A stretch of 64,000 nucleotides of DNA from Zygnema cylindricum. Lineage: Eukaryota; Streptophyta; Zygnematophyceae; Zygnematales; Zygnemataceae. The notes under the pieces were generated by a model. It was not told the origin of the DNA and ran no database searches. It saw only the letters and a program-made list of their open reading frames with translations. The stretch lies in NCBI GenBank assembly GCA_037447655.1, contig JBBHKE010000303.1, positions 64,001-128,000 of the forward strand. Reading direction: 5' to 3'. Of the stretch, positions 13,127 through 24,578 are shown one piece after another. The position numbers and the translations under genes are program-made. Within the stretch, counting starts at the first letter, position 1; each line of letters opens with the position of its first letter.

Positions 13127-13563
13127 TCATGAGTAGGCAGACTAAGACTTAGTGATATTTCTGTACCTCTCTATAAGAGATCTTGTAACTATAAAGGTCA
13201 TCTTTGACCAGCCATAACTTAATGCTCGGGTGAGCAAATTCAGTGATTCTTTTTGCTGCGGACCCAGGGGAGTCCAAGCTACACAGGGGTGTAGTTGGTC
13301 ATAGTCTTTGCGTGCCAATGTGGCACTTATTCAGTGGGAAATTCAAAGTGTGGAATATTGTCTAAATCACATATTCAAGCTTTGCATTCTGTGGTGGAAC
13401 TGAGCACACAGAAGGTCTTCTCTTCACAGGGGTGATGGTTTATTGGGGTTCTATTTGTCAAAGGATTATTCATTTGGGTTTATACCAACTTGGGGTCGGC
13501 ACTATATAGATTAGCTTCTTTTGGATCTGCGATTCTGTGGGCAATAGAGCCTATAGAAGTTCA
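13127..13563 (+). repeat. 5' LTR of copia X1, 3' portion
   Basis: Collinear with 23282-23728, the 3' LTR of the same element; shared phrases are 'catgagtaggcagactaag' and 'gtggaactgagcacacag'. It ends 'atagaagttca' directly before the primer-binding site. Confidence 0.65.
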
Positions 13564-13579
13564 GGTTATGGGCCCACCA
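13564..13579 (+). other. Primer-binding site of X1, half-tRNA type (initiator tRNA-Met)
   Basis: The 16 bases GGTTATGGGCCCACCA are the exact reverse complement of the anticodon-arm segment of plant initiator tRNA-Met (from memory of that tRNA), not of its 3' end. Copia of Drosophila is known to prime from a tRNA-iMet fragment in this way. The site overlaps the gag coding frame. Confidence 0.7.
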
Positions 13580-14398
13580 TCTATGGTGCCTATGTTCGAT
13601 GGAAGATATTTCACTTATTGGGAGTTTAGAATGGAGGGATTGCTTTTCGAGAAGCAATTATGGGGAATAGTTTCGGGACAAGTGAGATGTCTGCCACCTG
13701 GCTTTGGAGGAGCTTACTATCGAGAACCATATGAGGCTGCCTAGAATATCAACTGGAGTTCAGATGCAACGAAAGGTAAAAGGAAAAACATTTCCGTGGA
13801 TGGGGATATAGGGGAGAAGGATAAAGGGACACCAATGGTGAGGGGAGCTAGGCTCTTGGCTACAATTCAACTTGTGGGGGTTATAACTGAACCAAAAATT
13901 GAAGAAAACGACAAGAAAATATGGGAATACAAAAACACTATAGCAAAACATCTCACACTTAGATACGTGTCTAAGTTTATTGCTATTACTCTTTTAAATC
14001 TAACCAAGTCTTCAGAAATTTGGGAAACACTAACTCAAATTTATAAGGGTGAGACTATACAGAGGCAACAGTTAGTAAAACAAGAAATAGAGGCCTATGT
14101 TTATAAAGGCGTTAACATGATAGAGTTTTGCAATGATGTTGCTGCGTTATATGTTAAGCTTGCTAGTGCGGGATATGTAGAAACTGAGAAGAGAAAGATA
14201 AATACACTACTCATGAAACTCCCAGAGGAGTACGAAAAACATCATTAATTGTATGTAGGCAATGGGTGGCTCCTCATGGACTTGGAGCTTTACCGCGGGG
14301 ATAATTCTTGTGAGGGAAAGAAGTTCGGAGCTTCGTAGGGGAAGTGACAGGGTGAATGCATTTACAACTGGTGGTGATTGGCGGAAGCGTGATGAGAG
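13570..14398 (+). pseudogene. Copia X1 gag, N-terminal part, split by Y2
   Basis: Two open stretches carry the UBN2-type gag of Ty1/copia. The first has 'MVPMFDGRYFTYWEFRMEG' (13587-13643), the usual F-x-G-x-N/Y-Y-x-x-W motif. The second (13796-14248) has 'SSEIWETLTQIYKGET' and ends 'INTLLMKLPEEYE', equivalent to the copia 'LL.sLP..y' motif. A stop at 13742 separates them. Translation runs on past 14248 only in another frame and is interrupted at 14398 by the Y2 element; the gag resumes at 20467. Role when intact: capsid formation and RNA packaging. It is a relic now. Confidence 0.75.
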
Positions 14399-15321
14399 TG
14401 TTGTTCTACAACCACCGGTGCAGGTGGAGGAGGAGCAGTAGTAGTAGAAGTAGACATGATACACTCTAAGAAGCTATCAAGAATCATACCAAACAGTTGT
14501 TCTTAAGTGCTCACCAATTCTTATACAAGCATCCAAACTTCACAAAACTCTACCAGAATATAGAGTAGCATAAACAATGATAACTCGCTAAGTTTCAACA
14601 CAATTGACTTGACAGCACTCAAGATATAATACTCAGAAGTTTCCCAAAAATTGTTTGTAGTTTTACTACTTGGAAGTCTGGATACATAATATGTTATGAG
14701 TCCTAAGTCTTATACTTGTGTTGAACTGGCAAAACTAGTGTACTTGAGAGGTACATCAAACCACCAAGCTACCACTAATTTGTCAAGCTACCATTAAGCT
14801 ATCACTAAGCTACCACTGAGCTATCACTAAGCTACCACTGAGCTATCACTAAGCTACCTAGAATTGTATCTATCGCAATTGCTCTATCCTCTACAGAATC
14901 ACATTAAGAATATCAGACGTTGCGTTGTCCGTACGGACCATATCAAATATAATCGTGGTTGCGTTGTCCTGTCTGTGTTGCAGCTTCGCTGCTGCGCTGC
15001 TCTGCTGCTGCGCTGCTCTGCAATATAGCAGCTGCTCTGCTGTATAGCAGCTGCTCTGCTGTATAGCAGCTGCTCTGCTGTATAGCAGCTGCTCTGCTGT
15101 ATAGCAGCTGCTCTGCTGTATAGCAGCTGCTCTGCTGTATAGCAGCTGCTCTGCTGTATAGCACCTGCTCTGCTGTATAGCAGCTGCGCTGCTCTGCTGT
15201 ATAGCAGCTGCGCTGCTTTGTTGTATAGCAGCTGCGCTGCTCTGTTGTATAGCAGCTGCGCTGCTCTGTCTGTAAAGCAGCTGCGCTGCTCTGAGACTGA
15301 AAGCTTTCCAAAAAGACAACA
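14399..15321 (-). repeat. 3' LTR of Y2 with expanded minisatellite
   Basis: Minus-strand termini are TGTTGT (15321) and ACAACA (14399). It has two tandem arrays. Units of 21 bp built on 'gcagctgctctgctgtata' run through 14990-15290 with more than ten copies. Units of about 22 bp, 'aagctaccactgagctatcact', run through 14760-14870. The LTR also contains a copy of the gag start (ATG at about 14458 on the minus strand). Confidence 0.85.
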
Positions 15322-15481
15322 CTCCCCTAAAGCTTTAGACTCAGTATCCTGGCGCAGCTGCGGTGATAAACTAGCGCAGCATCGCAGCATAACAATATAC
15401 CAATTAGCAAGTCACCCAGTCCCATTACCTCAAAATAGTGGAATTATCACTGAGTGACAGTATAGCAGTGCAGCAATTCAA

Positions 15482-18400
15482 CTATTCACTTAATCCCACT
15501 GCGTCCCTACAATACTTCAGCTTAGGAGCAGGAAGGGCTTTAGTGAGCATATCAGCAATCATTTTTGCATCTGGCAAATAACATAATTTAATCACTCTAG
15601 AGAACACCTTCTCTCTTACAAAGTGTAATCGTATATCCATGTGTTTGCTTTTGAAGTGATGACTCGGGTTAGAAGCAATGGTAATGGCAGCCTGGTTATC
15701 ACACCAGATTACCTGTGGATCAACTTGCATGTATCATAGTTCTTGTAATATGGATTTTACCCATAAGAGTTCTTTGAGGGCCGAGCTTGCTGCCATATAT
15801 TCTGACTCCATTGTCGACTGTGCTGTAACCTTTTGAAGTTTGTTGCTCCAGCAGCAAGTACCGTTCCCAATTTGTAGAACGAATCCCGTGGTGGATTTCC
15901 GGCTTGGCATGTGGCCATAGCTTGCATCACTCCATGTTTGCAGCTTGACTTCTCCTCCCCCTAAAGTGAGTTTGAGATCTTTAGTTCCTGCCATATATTT
16001 TAAGACTCTCCTTGCTGCATCAAGATCAGATTTTCTCGGATTTTTTAGACTCCTGCTCAGTACCCCGACTGCTGCAGCATTGTCAAGACGGGTAAAGTTC
16101 ATGAAATATATTAAGCTTCCCACTATCTGTCTATAAGGTATTATTGTCATAGGATCATTCTCCCCTGACTCTAAATACTCGCTAACAATGACACCTGGTT
16201 TTGTCTCTTCTCCCTCTAACTTCTACCGAAACTCCATTGGAGTTAAACATCCTTTTGCCCCCCCCATTCCGTACTCATCTAACATGTTTCGAATGGCCTA
16301 TTTTTGAGTCAATTTTATTATTTTCTTATTTTGACCCTCTCTACCTGGATACCCAAAATATATTTTGCCTCATCGAGGTCTTTCATCTCGAACCGTGAGT
16401 TTAGAGCAGTTTTAATTTTGTTAATTTCAGCCATTGGTTTGCTAATTAACAGCAAATCATCTACATATACTGCTATATATACTATTCTATTGTCACCCTT
16501 TAGAACGTAGACAGAGTGATCAGAACTTATCCTTTGAAATCCTAGGCTAGTCAAGAATTCATCAAGCTTTAGATTCCACAGTCTGGGGGCCTGTTTTAGG
16601 CCATACAAAGATTTTAGCAACTTGCATACTAAGTGCTCTTTTCCTGGTTCCACATACTTTTCAGGCTGCTGCATGTAAATGGTCTCTTGTAGTTCTACGT
16701 GCAAAAAGGCCGTCTTTTCATCCATCTGATGTATTTCAATATCTTCTATAGTAGCTAAAGACAGCAAAATTATAAATGTCGGAAATCTTACAACTGGAGA
16801 AAAAGTTTCTTCAAAATCGATTCCTTCCTTTTGATTATACCCCTTCGCCACAAGTCTGGCCTTATAGCGTTCAATGGTGTTATCAGGATTTAACTTCACC
16901 TTGAATACCCATTTGCTGCCGATCGCTTTTCGGTCTGGAGGAAGGTCCACAAGCTCCCATGTTTGAGCCTCCATGATGGACTTCATTTCATCGTTTGCTG
17001 CCTCGATCAGTGATTGCGTTCTGGTGATGAGAAGGCTTCTTGAATGGTCAAAGGCTCCCCGAGGCTGCCGAGTAGGCAAAGTGAGAGTTTGCTTGCAGGC
17101 GGCTACTTGATCTTCTTCCCCCCGGAAATTCTGAGGCTGAGATCGTCGGATGCCGTGCGTTGCGCTGATTGCGCTGGTTGCGATCTGTGTGTACTGACGG
17201 CTGTTGGTCCGTCTGGATCCGAATTTGTTGAGGAACTTGAAGAGAGTCCGACTCCGGAGTCATCACCGGAATTTGTGGAATCTGCGGGACAATATCTTGC
17301 ATGCAATCTAAAATGATATATTATTGTACCTTTTGATGCTTTTGCTGCTCTATCATTTTAAATAAATCTATGGAGTCTAGTTCATCTTTAACAAGGATGT
17401 TCCTTGCTACAACTATTTTCTGCCTCTCAAACACAAAGACTCTATAACCTTTTGAGTGATCATCATATCCTAACAGAATACCCGGTAATCCCTTCGGTTC
17501 CATTTTCCATCTATCTTGAGAAGTATCCAATATAAAGCATTGACTACCAAAGACCTTGAAATGGCCAACATCTGGTTTGTTTCCTGTCCAAATCTCGTAA
17601 GGAGTAGTTCTTACCGATCTTGATCCTATCCTATTCTTAATATAAACTGCACAATTTAGAGCCTCAGCCCAGAATTTCGAATCCACATTTTTATCTGCGA
17701 GCATCGACCTACAGCTCTCCGTGAGAGTTCTTTTGAGTCTTTTTGACACCCCGTTTTGTTTCGGTGAATATGGAACAGTCAATAGATGACTTATTCCCTC
17801 CTCGAGTAAAAAGCCTTCAAATTCCTTTGATGTATATTCAGGGTCATTGTCCGATCTGAGCTGCAAAATAGGTAAATTATGAAGCTTTTCAGCACATGCT
17901 TTATAGTGTTTGAAGTGACCAAACACTTCACTCTTCTCCTTCATGAAGTAAACTTTTGTAAACCTGGAAAAATCATCTGTGAAGGTGACCATATATTTCA
18001 TCCCCCCGGCAGATGGAACCTTCGCCAAACCAAAGACATCCGAATGAATTTGTTGTAAGAGTTTCTGTGACCGATGCTCAGACTCTTTAGGAAATTGCAA
18101 TCTGTGGATTTTGCCTTAAGCGCAACCATCACAGGTTTTGACCGGCTCATTTGTGATTGATACACCCTCTATTTTTCTAGCAAGGACCATTTTCCTCAAA
18201 CTATCATAGAGTCCTTGGCCTAATCTTTTATGCCACAACTCATCTGAATGCAAAACACCGGAGTACAAAACATCATTCTCCTTTGTATTAGCCATATCCA
18301 TGCGATACATCTTGCTACTATCTCTAGTACCTGTAACCGCAACCTTGCCATTTTTGCTAACAACCTGCCGACCATTTTTCAAATTAACCTCAAAGCCTTT

Positions 18401-19635
18401 ACTCTCTACCAACGACGTAGACACCAGATTTTTCTTAAAGTCGGTCACAAATAAGACATTGTGAAGAGTCCTTTCAATTTCTTTTCTTTCTACATCAACT
18501 AGTAAGGACACATCACCCACAGCACGAGTCTGGACACTCATTCCACTAGCATAATAAAAATTATTCTCCGACGTTTTTTTCAGATTTTTGAAGATGGCCT
18601 TGTTCTTGCACATGTGGGCTGACGCTCCTGTATCCATTATCCATCGAGGGTCCTTTGCGCCTTCCATTGCAGTCGCCATAGCGAATAGATCCGTCTCATC
18701 CTCCGTAGAAACCGTCAAAGTCTTGTCTTGGAGAGACGAAGAAGCCGAAGATAGTGCATTTCCGCGAGGTGTAGGCCCCGTGAAGCCTTTGTAAAACGAG
18801 CTTTGTTGCCATCCCGGCCTGTATAAACCTGTATCGTTAGCTTTTTTAAGCTTAGGACAGAATTTGTATCCATGACCTCTCTCACTACAATAAAAGCATG
18901 CATTGTTTGATTGTCTATTTCCACCTTGATTAAACTGTCTGAACTGATTAAATTGATTCCTTTGCTGATTAAACTGTCCTTTTCTCTCAAAGTCCGAATT
19001 AAAAGCCTCTACTTGCTCAACATTGAGAATATTAGACGTAGCTTCCTCTTCTAGTAAAATATTGATGGCTAACTGCAAAGTCCAGCTAGCTTTATCTTTT
19101 TGTTTGAGCATGTCAGATGCTCCTTTCATACTACGAGGGAGACCCCTCATGAGCAATGCTGCCTGTTGAAAAGGAGGAAACACCCCACCTGCACAAGCAT
19201 GTGCATCTACAAGGATACGAAATTTGTTAGAATATTCAGCCATTGTACCGCCAGTGTACTTATAGTCCCAATTTTTCCAGCCAATAGAAGCTCTTCCTGG
19301 ACATTGGCCTTTTCATAATCACTTTTAAGTGATTTCCAGATATCAATTGTTTTTTTCATTTTTATCCTAGACATAGCTAAGTCCTCAGATATACAAAATT
19401 TCAGAATAGAACGAGCTTGCGTATTTTTCTTAGACCATGACGGATCAGATTCATCCAGCGAACCATCCAAGATATCTAAAAGATTAACATTTTCAAAGTG
19501 TGTCTCCACCATATCCGCCCAGTAAACATACTTATCCCCGGAAAAGATAGGAATTCTTGATGACAGGCCCATAACCTGTTGTTCTACAACCACCGGTGCA
19601 GGTGGAGGAGCAGCAGTAGTAGTAGAAGTAGACAT
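15482..19635 (-). pseudogene. Y2 gag-pol polyprotein, Ty1/copia, nearly intact
   Basis: The start codon at 19635 lies inside the 5' LTR. Order on the minus strand: UBN2 gag; CCHC knuckle 'CFYCSERGHGYKFC' near 18880; protease 'WIMDTGASAHMC' near 18630; 'ELWHKRLGQGLYD' near 18220; integrase core 17400-18100; RT 16318-17000 with 'YVDDLLLISKP' (Y-V-D-D codons 16457-16468); RNase H 15482-16150 with 'TWSDASYGHMPS', 'MESEYMAAS' and 'CDNQAAITIA'. Stops: TAA at 18116-18118 after 'CDGCA', one near 17320, TGA near 15733. Frameshifts lie near 19270, 17060 and 16160-16320. The first and last stops are identical in Y3. Without suppression no full polyprotein is possible. Confidence 0.88.
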
Positions 19636-20466
19636 GATACACTCTCAGAAGCTATCAAGAATCCTACCAAACAGCTGTTCTTAAGTGCTCACCAATTCTT
19701 ATACAAGCATCCAAACTTCACAAAACTCTATCAGAATATAGAGTAGCATAAACAATAATAATCTCCTAAAGTTTCAGCAGAATTGACCTGACAACACTCA
19801 AGATATAATACTCAGAAGTTTCCCAAAAATTGTTTGCAGTTTTATTACTTGGAAGTCTGGATACATAATATGTTATGAGTCCTAAGTCTTATACTTGTGT
19901 TGAACTGGCAACACCAGTGTACTTGAGAGGTATATCAAACCACCAAGCTACCACTAATCTGTCAAGCTACCATTGAGCTATCACTAAGCTACCACTGAGC
20001 TATCATTAAGCTACCACTGAGCTATCACTAAGCTACGTAGAATCGTATCTATCACAGTTGCTCTATCCTGTACAAAATCACATTAAGAATATCACATGCT
20101 GCGTTGTCCGTACCGACCATATCAAATATAATCGTGGTTGCGTTGTCCTGTCTGTGTTGCAGCTTCGCTGCTGCGCTGCTCTCCTGCTGCGTTGCAATAT
20201 AGCAGGTGCTTTGATGTATAGCAGCTGATCTGCTGTATAGCAACTACTCTGCTGTATAGCAGCTGCTCTGTTGTATAGCACCTGGTCTGTTGTATAGCAG
20301 CTGCTCTGCTGTATAGCAGCTGCTCTGGTGTATAACAGCTGCTCTGCTGTATAGCAACTGCTCTGCTGTATAGCAGCTGCGCTTTTCTGTTGTATAGCAG
20401 CTGCGCTGCTCTATATGTATAGCAGCTGCGCTGCTCTGAGACTGAAAGCTTTCCAAAAAGACAACA
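19577..20466 (-). repeat. 5' LTR of Y2
   Basis: 890 bp, with termini TGTTGT at 20466 and ACAACA at 19577 on the minus strand. It ends after codon 20 of gag; the next bases (19561-19576) are the primer-binding site, 'ggttatgggcctgtca' on the minus strand. The minisatellite (20180-20430) is long but its units are more diverged than in the 3' LTR. Confidence 0.85.
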
Positions 20467-20820
20467 GAGAGGTACGGCGGTGACGAGCGGAAGCGAGATG
20501 AGAGGAAAAAAGACGAAGGTAAACCTTATCGGAACTTTGGTGGAAAAAGAGGGAGAGGAAAAGAAAGGGGAGCTTTGAAAAAGGGTGTTTGCTTCTTTTG
20601 TAGGGAACCGGGTCATTATATGGAGGAATGCCCTTGTTTGGAAGAACTTAGAAGTTGGAATGTGGATGAGGAGGAAGAAAGGGAAGAGCAGAAAGAGGAT
20701 AAAGAAATCTTAGAGCTTCTCCACATTGGTAGAATGGAGAAGAGAGAAAAGTACACAGAAATTCCACGAAAGCAACAGTGTGCTTTTGGAGGTATAAGGG
20801 AAGTAAAGGGAAGGGAGGTA
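20467..20820 (+). pseudogene. Copia X1 gag C-terminal part with zinc knuckle
   Basis: Continuation of the X1 gag after Y2. The frame holds 'GVCFFCREPGHYMEECPCL' (about 20584-20640), a C-x2-C-x4-H-x4-C retroviral zinc knuckle, preceded by an Arg/Lys/Gly-rich RNA-binding stretch and followed by an acidic Glu-rich segment. It is cut at 20820 by a solo LTR with an AGGTA duplication and continues at 21862. Identification as gag is firm; function is lost. Confidence 0.75.
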
Positions 20821-21861
20821 TGTAACTCTGAGACCTCCATAAGTCCTCAGAGTGGACAGCTTCCAAGAAGCCTCTAGGATAATCCTGACCCCTTTGTGTT
20901 TAAGCAAAAATAACTGCCACCCTGGCAAACAAAAACCCTGACAACCTGCACCCTTGTGAAGGCAAGACTCCCCTGAGTCAGTAGCAAAAAGAATCTCTGA
21001 ATTTGCTCCCCTGAGCAGTAAGTTATGGAGGGTCAAAGTTGACCTTTTGTACAGAAGCTCTCTGGGAGAGAGGGTCCTATCTTCTAATTTTTCTAAGTCC
21101 TATCTCTCTCACAGACTCTATCTACTGATGTACGGAACCAATCAGAATTGAGTTCCGTACGCAAAAGTACAGCCGCCGGTGTACTTTCAGTACGGACATT
21201 GTACGACATGGCCTAAATGTCAACACATGTCAAATCCGGATTCGGTGCCATAATCTCCGGAGATTCTGCAATCCAATGGAATTTCGCCACGCGTCATCCG
21301 ATGTGGCGATGGCCACAAACCGCCGAAATCTTCCTCCGCGATCTCGGCGCTAATTCCGGCCGTCCGATTAAATTCAGATTTAATCGTAGCCGTAATAAAT
21401 ACATGCGCGGTATTTATTTCACTTCCGAAACAAATGCGCGGTATTGATTTGTAATCCGTACCGTCATCCGTACCGGATCTATGTATCCCGTAATCCGTAA
21501 CAGTTAAATGAATTTATCGTACGTATACATCTTTAAATTATTATCAAACTATATAGTACGTAACACTAATCCTAGACTTAACGGCTAAGGCTACCGGCTA
21601 CTTCCTATCTGCCGGCCGGTAGGTACAGTGATCAAATCCTGCCGCCGGCACATATCTTTTAGATAAATAAATAAACCCTAAAATAAAATTCCCGTAAACC
21701 TTAGGATAGCCATGGTAGCCATGGCTCTAGCTTCCTCTCCAATGTCTCAGTGACTGCGACAAGTTTGAGAGTTGGAGAGAGAAGTTAGAGGTAGACTGCC
21801 TCGGCTTCTTTCTATTTCTATTTAGACCTAGAAAATACTAATAAATCCATTAGTTTCTACA
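20821..21861 (-). mobile_element. Solo LTR, copia family X subtype b
   Basis: 1041 bp with termini TGTA..TACA, flanked by perfect AGGTA target duplications (20816-20820 and 21862-21866). On the minus strand it starts 'tgtagaaactaatgg' and ends 'ctcagagttaca'. It interrupts X1 between the gag zinc knuckle and pol. This copy defines the exact ends of subtype b. Confidence 0.9.
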
Positions 21862-22631
21862 AGGTATTTAAAGGAGTTAGACATGATGTGGATGTCAATG
21901 AGTATATTAAGTCAAATCAAGAATCTATAATTGAAAAAGGGAAAAATAAAATTGGAAATTGGAAATAGAAAACTTATCGGAAAGGAGGACTTCAACGGCT
22001 TTTGAGGAAAGGGGAGAAGTAAATAAAGAAGGAGTTTTAAAAGATAGGGGAGAAGATGAATATTTAACGAAAGGTTTAGGGGAGGAGAAATATTTATTGG
22101 GAATAAAAATAGAAAGTGATTGTGGAAAGAATTCCATGGGAGAGAGTGAGGAAAGTTCAGAAAATGGGGTGAGTATCATGGATAAAAATATGAGTACGGA
22201 AGACGTAGATCTTATGAGGAACTTAGTGGGGACACTTATTTTTTGGGAAACTTTGGGGGGTAATGGATTTGACATCACTAATGGGAGGGATGGCATTTAT
22301 GAAAGTGTGCCTATAAAAAGGTTAGCATCTTGTTGTGTGTTGCAGATTGGAGATGGGGCTGGCTATTTGAATTGCAAGAGGAAATTGGATTTATTGGGGA
22401 TGGAAAAGAAATGAGGTGGATAAAGTATTTTCTCGGATTTATGAAAAATGGCATGCAAAATAAAATGTGTGATGTAATTATTATTTCGGTTCATCTCATA
22501 CACTTCTTTAAATACAAGGGTATTCACTTAGAATTTTATGAGGAGAAAAGAAAGAAGAAAAAGAAAAAGAAGAAAAAAAAAATTGTGATTAGTGGGAGTT
22601 GAAAAGAAAGTAGACTAGAAAATAAAGGGAG
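21862..22631 (+). pseudogene. Copia X1 pol remnant (protease/RNase H region) and polypurine tract
   Basis: The open stretches 21959-22414 and 22330-22602 are strongly rearranged. The second resembles a decayed copia RNase H end: 'RWIKYFLGFMKNG', then 'MCDVIIIS' in place of the usual C-D-N/S, then 'FKYKGIHLEFYEEK' in place of 'KRTKHIDVRYHFVRE'. Most of integrase and RT is missing, so X1 has an internal deletion. A poly-Lys (AAG) run at 22553-22582 is low complexity. The purine tract ending 'aaataaagggag' at 22631 precedes the 3' LTR. Confidence 0.55.
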
Positions 22632-22833
22632 TGTTGAAATTTATGTATTTTCTAGGTCTGTATTGGAAAAAATGAATAGAGTGTTAAAAAGAGGTGACTA
22701 ATAGTTCACTTCTATATTTTAGTTAGAATGTAAAGAGAGAGAAAGAGAGGACCAAAGGCACGCCATGGTTGGCGCATCATTTAAGAGGAGGCAGAATGAA
22801 TTAGAAAGTGTTTTACTAGTTTTAGCAAAATAC

Positions 22834-22908
22834 TGCCGCTGGCCGGATTTGAACCGGGGTATGTAGGCTACTAAATAGACCATCGTCTTATCCATTAAGT
22901 CACTAACG
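22834..22908 (-). tRNA. tRNA-like sequence inside the X1 LTR (probably a pseudogene)
   Basis: On the minus strand there is a D-arm-like 'gacttaatggataagac' and a canonical B box GGTTCAAATCC (22845-22855), with spacing like a tRNA and a look of plant tRNA-Arg. The acceptor and anticodon stems do not pair well, so it is unlikely to be a working tRNA. It may be a tRNA-derived insertion or a chance internal Pol III promoter. Confidence 0.25.
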
Positions 22909-23250
22909 AAACAATACACGTGGAACGTTTCACGCGTATTTAACTATTGATTCAAAGGACTAATTCGCAGCAAACTAACGAAAACGCGCATTAATCAATT
23001 CATACATGGAAGCGAATCGAAGCCGTATAAATACAACTGATCGGACAGCCACCATTACAGCCGCCACCCGCAATAAGCTTTCGGCGGCCTTTGGGGATAG
23101 CGTCACGCGGTGCCACGTGGCTCCACATTATTTGACACCGAAAAAGATGGGAGGAGGAACCATGGCTCCCGATTTGGCACATGTCACCTTGTAGACCATG
23201 TCGTACAATGGCTGTACAATAAGTACATCGCCCATCGTACCTTCTTGTAC

Positions 23251-23257
23251 TATATAG
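23251..23257 (+). promoter_or_regulatory. Probable TATA box of the X1 LTR
   Basis: TATATAG sits about 50 bases downstream of the GTAC cluster and upstream of the region corresponding to R/U5. The position fits an LTR promoter; it is inferred from motif and context only. Confidence 0.35.
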
Positions 23258-23728
23258 TGTTCCTCTGGGACTAGGGTTTAGTAGTAAGTAGTCATGAGTA
23301 GGCAGACTAAGACTTAGTGATATTTTGGTACCTCTCTCTAAGAGAGCTTGTAACTATAAAGGTCATCTTTGACCAGTCATAACTTAATGCTCGGGTGAGC
23401 AAATTCAGTGATTTTTTTTGTTGCGAACTCAGGGGAGTCCAAGCTACATAGGGGTGTAGTTGGTCAAATTCTTTGCTTGCCAGGGTGGAACTTATTCAGT
23501 GGGAAAGTCAAAGTGTGGAATATTGTCCAAAACACATATTCAAGCTTTGCATTCTGTGGTGGAACTGAGCACACAGAAGGTCTTCTCTTCACAGGGGTGA
23601 AGGTTTATTAGGGTTCAAATTGTCAAAGGATCATTCATTTGGGTTTATATCAACTTGGGGTCGGCACTATCTTGATTATCTTCTTTTGGATCTGCGAGTT
23701 TGTGGGCAATGGAGCGTATAGAATTTCA

Positions 23729-24578
23729 GCATTGATGATCATTGAGAGAGGTGCGATTGTTTTAAAACCTTTCATTGTTGCCCTACGTGTGTTGGAAGGG
23801 GAAAGTTATGTAGCGTTGAGTTGGGTGCCGGTAATTGTCCACTCACTACTTAAAGGACTAAAAAAAGTAGTGGATGACACATCAAATGGAGGATGTGATG
23901 ATATGGCAATTTATGCAATTGCGAAGACGATGATAACCGATTTTGAGGGTCAATTTGGAACGTGTGAGTTAAAAACTCTCCCGATGACGATGTTTATTGC
24001 TTTTGCACTAGATCCTAGGACGAAAAACCTAGGATTTTTAACACCTTTAGAGATAGATAAGGTATGGCAAGAAATTGTCAACATGATGTTAGGAAAGTTT
24101 GACATGGATGCCGAATTAATTGGACATTCGAAGGGTGGTAATGATGGGTTGATGATGGAGATTGGAAACAATTCAAATGAGAAAGGTGTGAATGAAGTTG
24201 AAGATGATGATGAGGATGACATTTTCATACCATTACAAAAAGAGCATCCCATTTCTTCGGTTATCGAAACCGTTCAAAATTTTTGGCCTCGAAACTCACG
24301 CGAGATGAGTTTAAGGAGCATTTGCTCCAAGAAATTCAAATTTACAAAGGAAAAAGTGTTTTAGAACACTCACAACACGAACGGGCAAACCCATTGAAGT
24401 GGTGGGCCAAAAACAAAAAGTTGTTTCCAACATTCAGCTTTTTGGCTCGAATCATTTTAGCTATACAGGCCACTTCGGCTCCTCCCGAGCGAATTTTTTT
24501 CATGGCGGTCAAATAAGCTCGATTAAGCGAAACCAGTTGACTCCGGAATCGGTTGAAATACTTGTTTTCTTGAAATGA
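23729..24578 (+). pseudogene. hAT-family transposase, C-terminal half
   Basis: The frame enters directly from the X1 LTR at 23729, so the 5' half was displaced by that insertion. Visible features: a long helical segment around 'AKTMITDFEGQFG' (23923-23961), 'ALDPRTK' (24006-24026), an acidic linker, then the hAT dimerisation region 'ANPLKWWAKNKKLFP' and 'ATSAPPERIF' (24386-24498). After a frameshift near 24500 comes 'RNQLTPESVEILVFLK' and a stop at 24578. The W-W pair and A-T-S-A-P-x-E-R are diagnostic of hAT (Ac/Tam3-like). A frame change also occurs near 24280-24300. The N-terminal zinc finger is absent. It is the oldest layer of this nest. Confidence 0.8.

Larger units (their letters stand above)
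14399..20466 (-). mobile_element. Ty1/copia retrotransposon Y2, complete, minus strand
   Basis: Both LTRs (14399-15321 and 19577-20466), a primer-binding site and a polypurine tract are present, and the element is flanked by perfect GAGAG duplications (14394-14398 and 20467-20471). It interrupts the gag of X1, whose frame resumes on the far side. It is the best preserved of the Y copies, with only about three stops and three frameshifts. Its LTRs are the longest in the family because of an expanded 21-bp minisatellite. Confidence 0.92.
22632..23728 (+). repeat. 3' LTR of copia X1 (subtype a)
   Basis: 1097 bp, from 'tgttgaaatttatg' after the polypurine tract to 'gtatagaatttca', where hAT coding sequence begins. 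The U3 carries several GTAC motifs (23200-23250) and a TATATAG box at 23251-23257. Its 3' 450 bases match the X1 5' LTR portion at 13127-13563. Confidence 0.75.

Noticed and set aside
14891-15390. 'QQSSAAAIQ' type repeat proteins and a CRISPR-like regular array
   Set aside because: It is a 21-bp minisatellite in a copia LTR with no unique spacers and no cas genes; the genome is eukaryotic.
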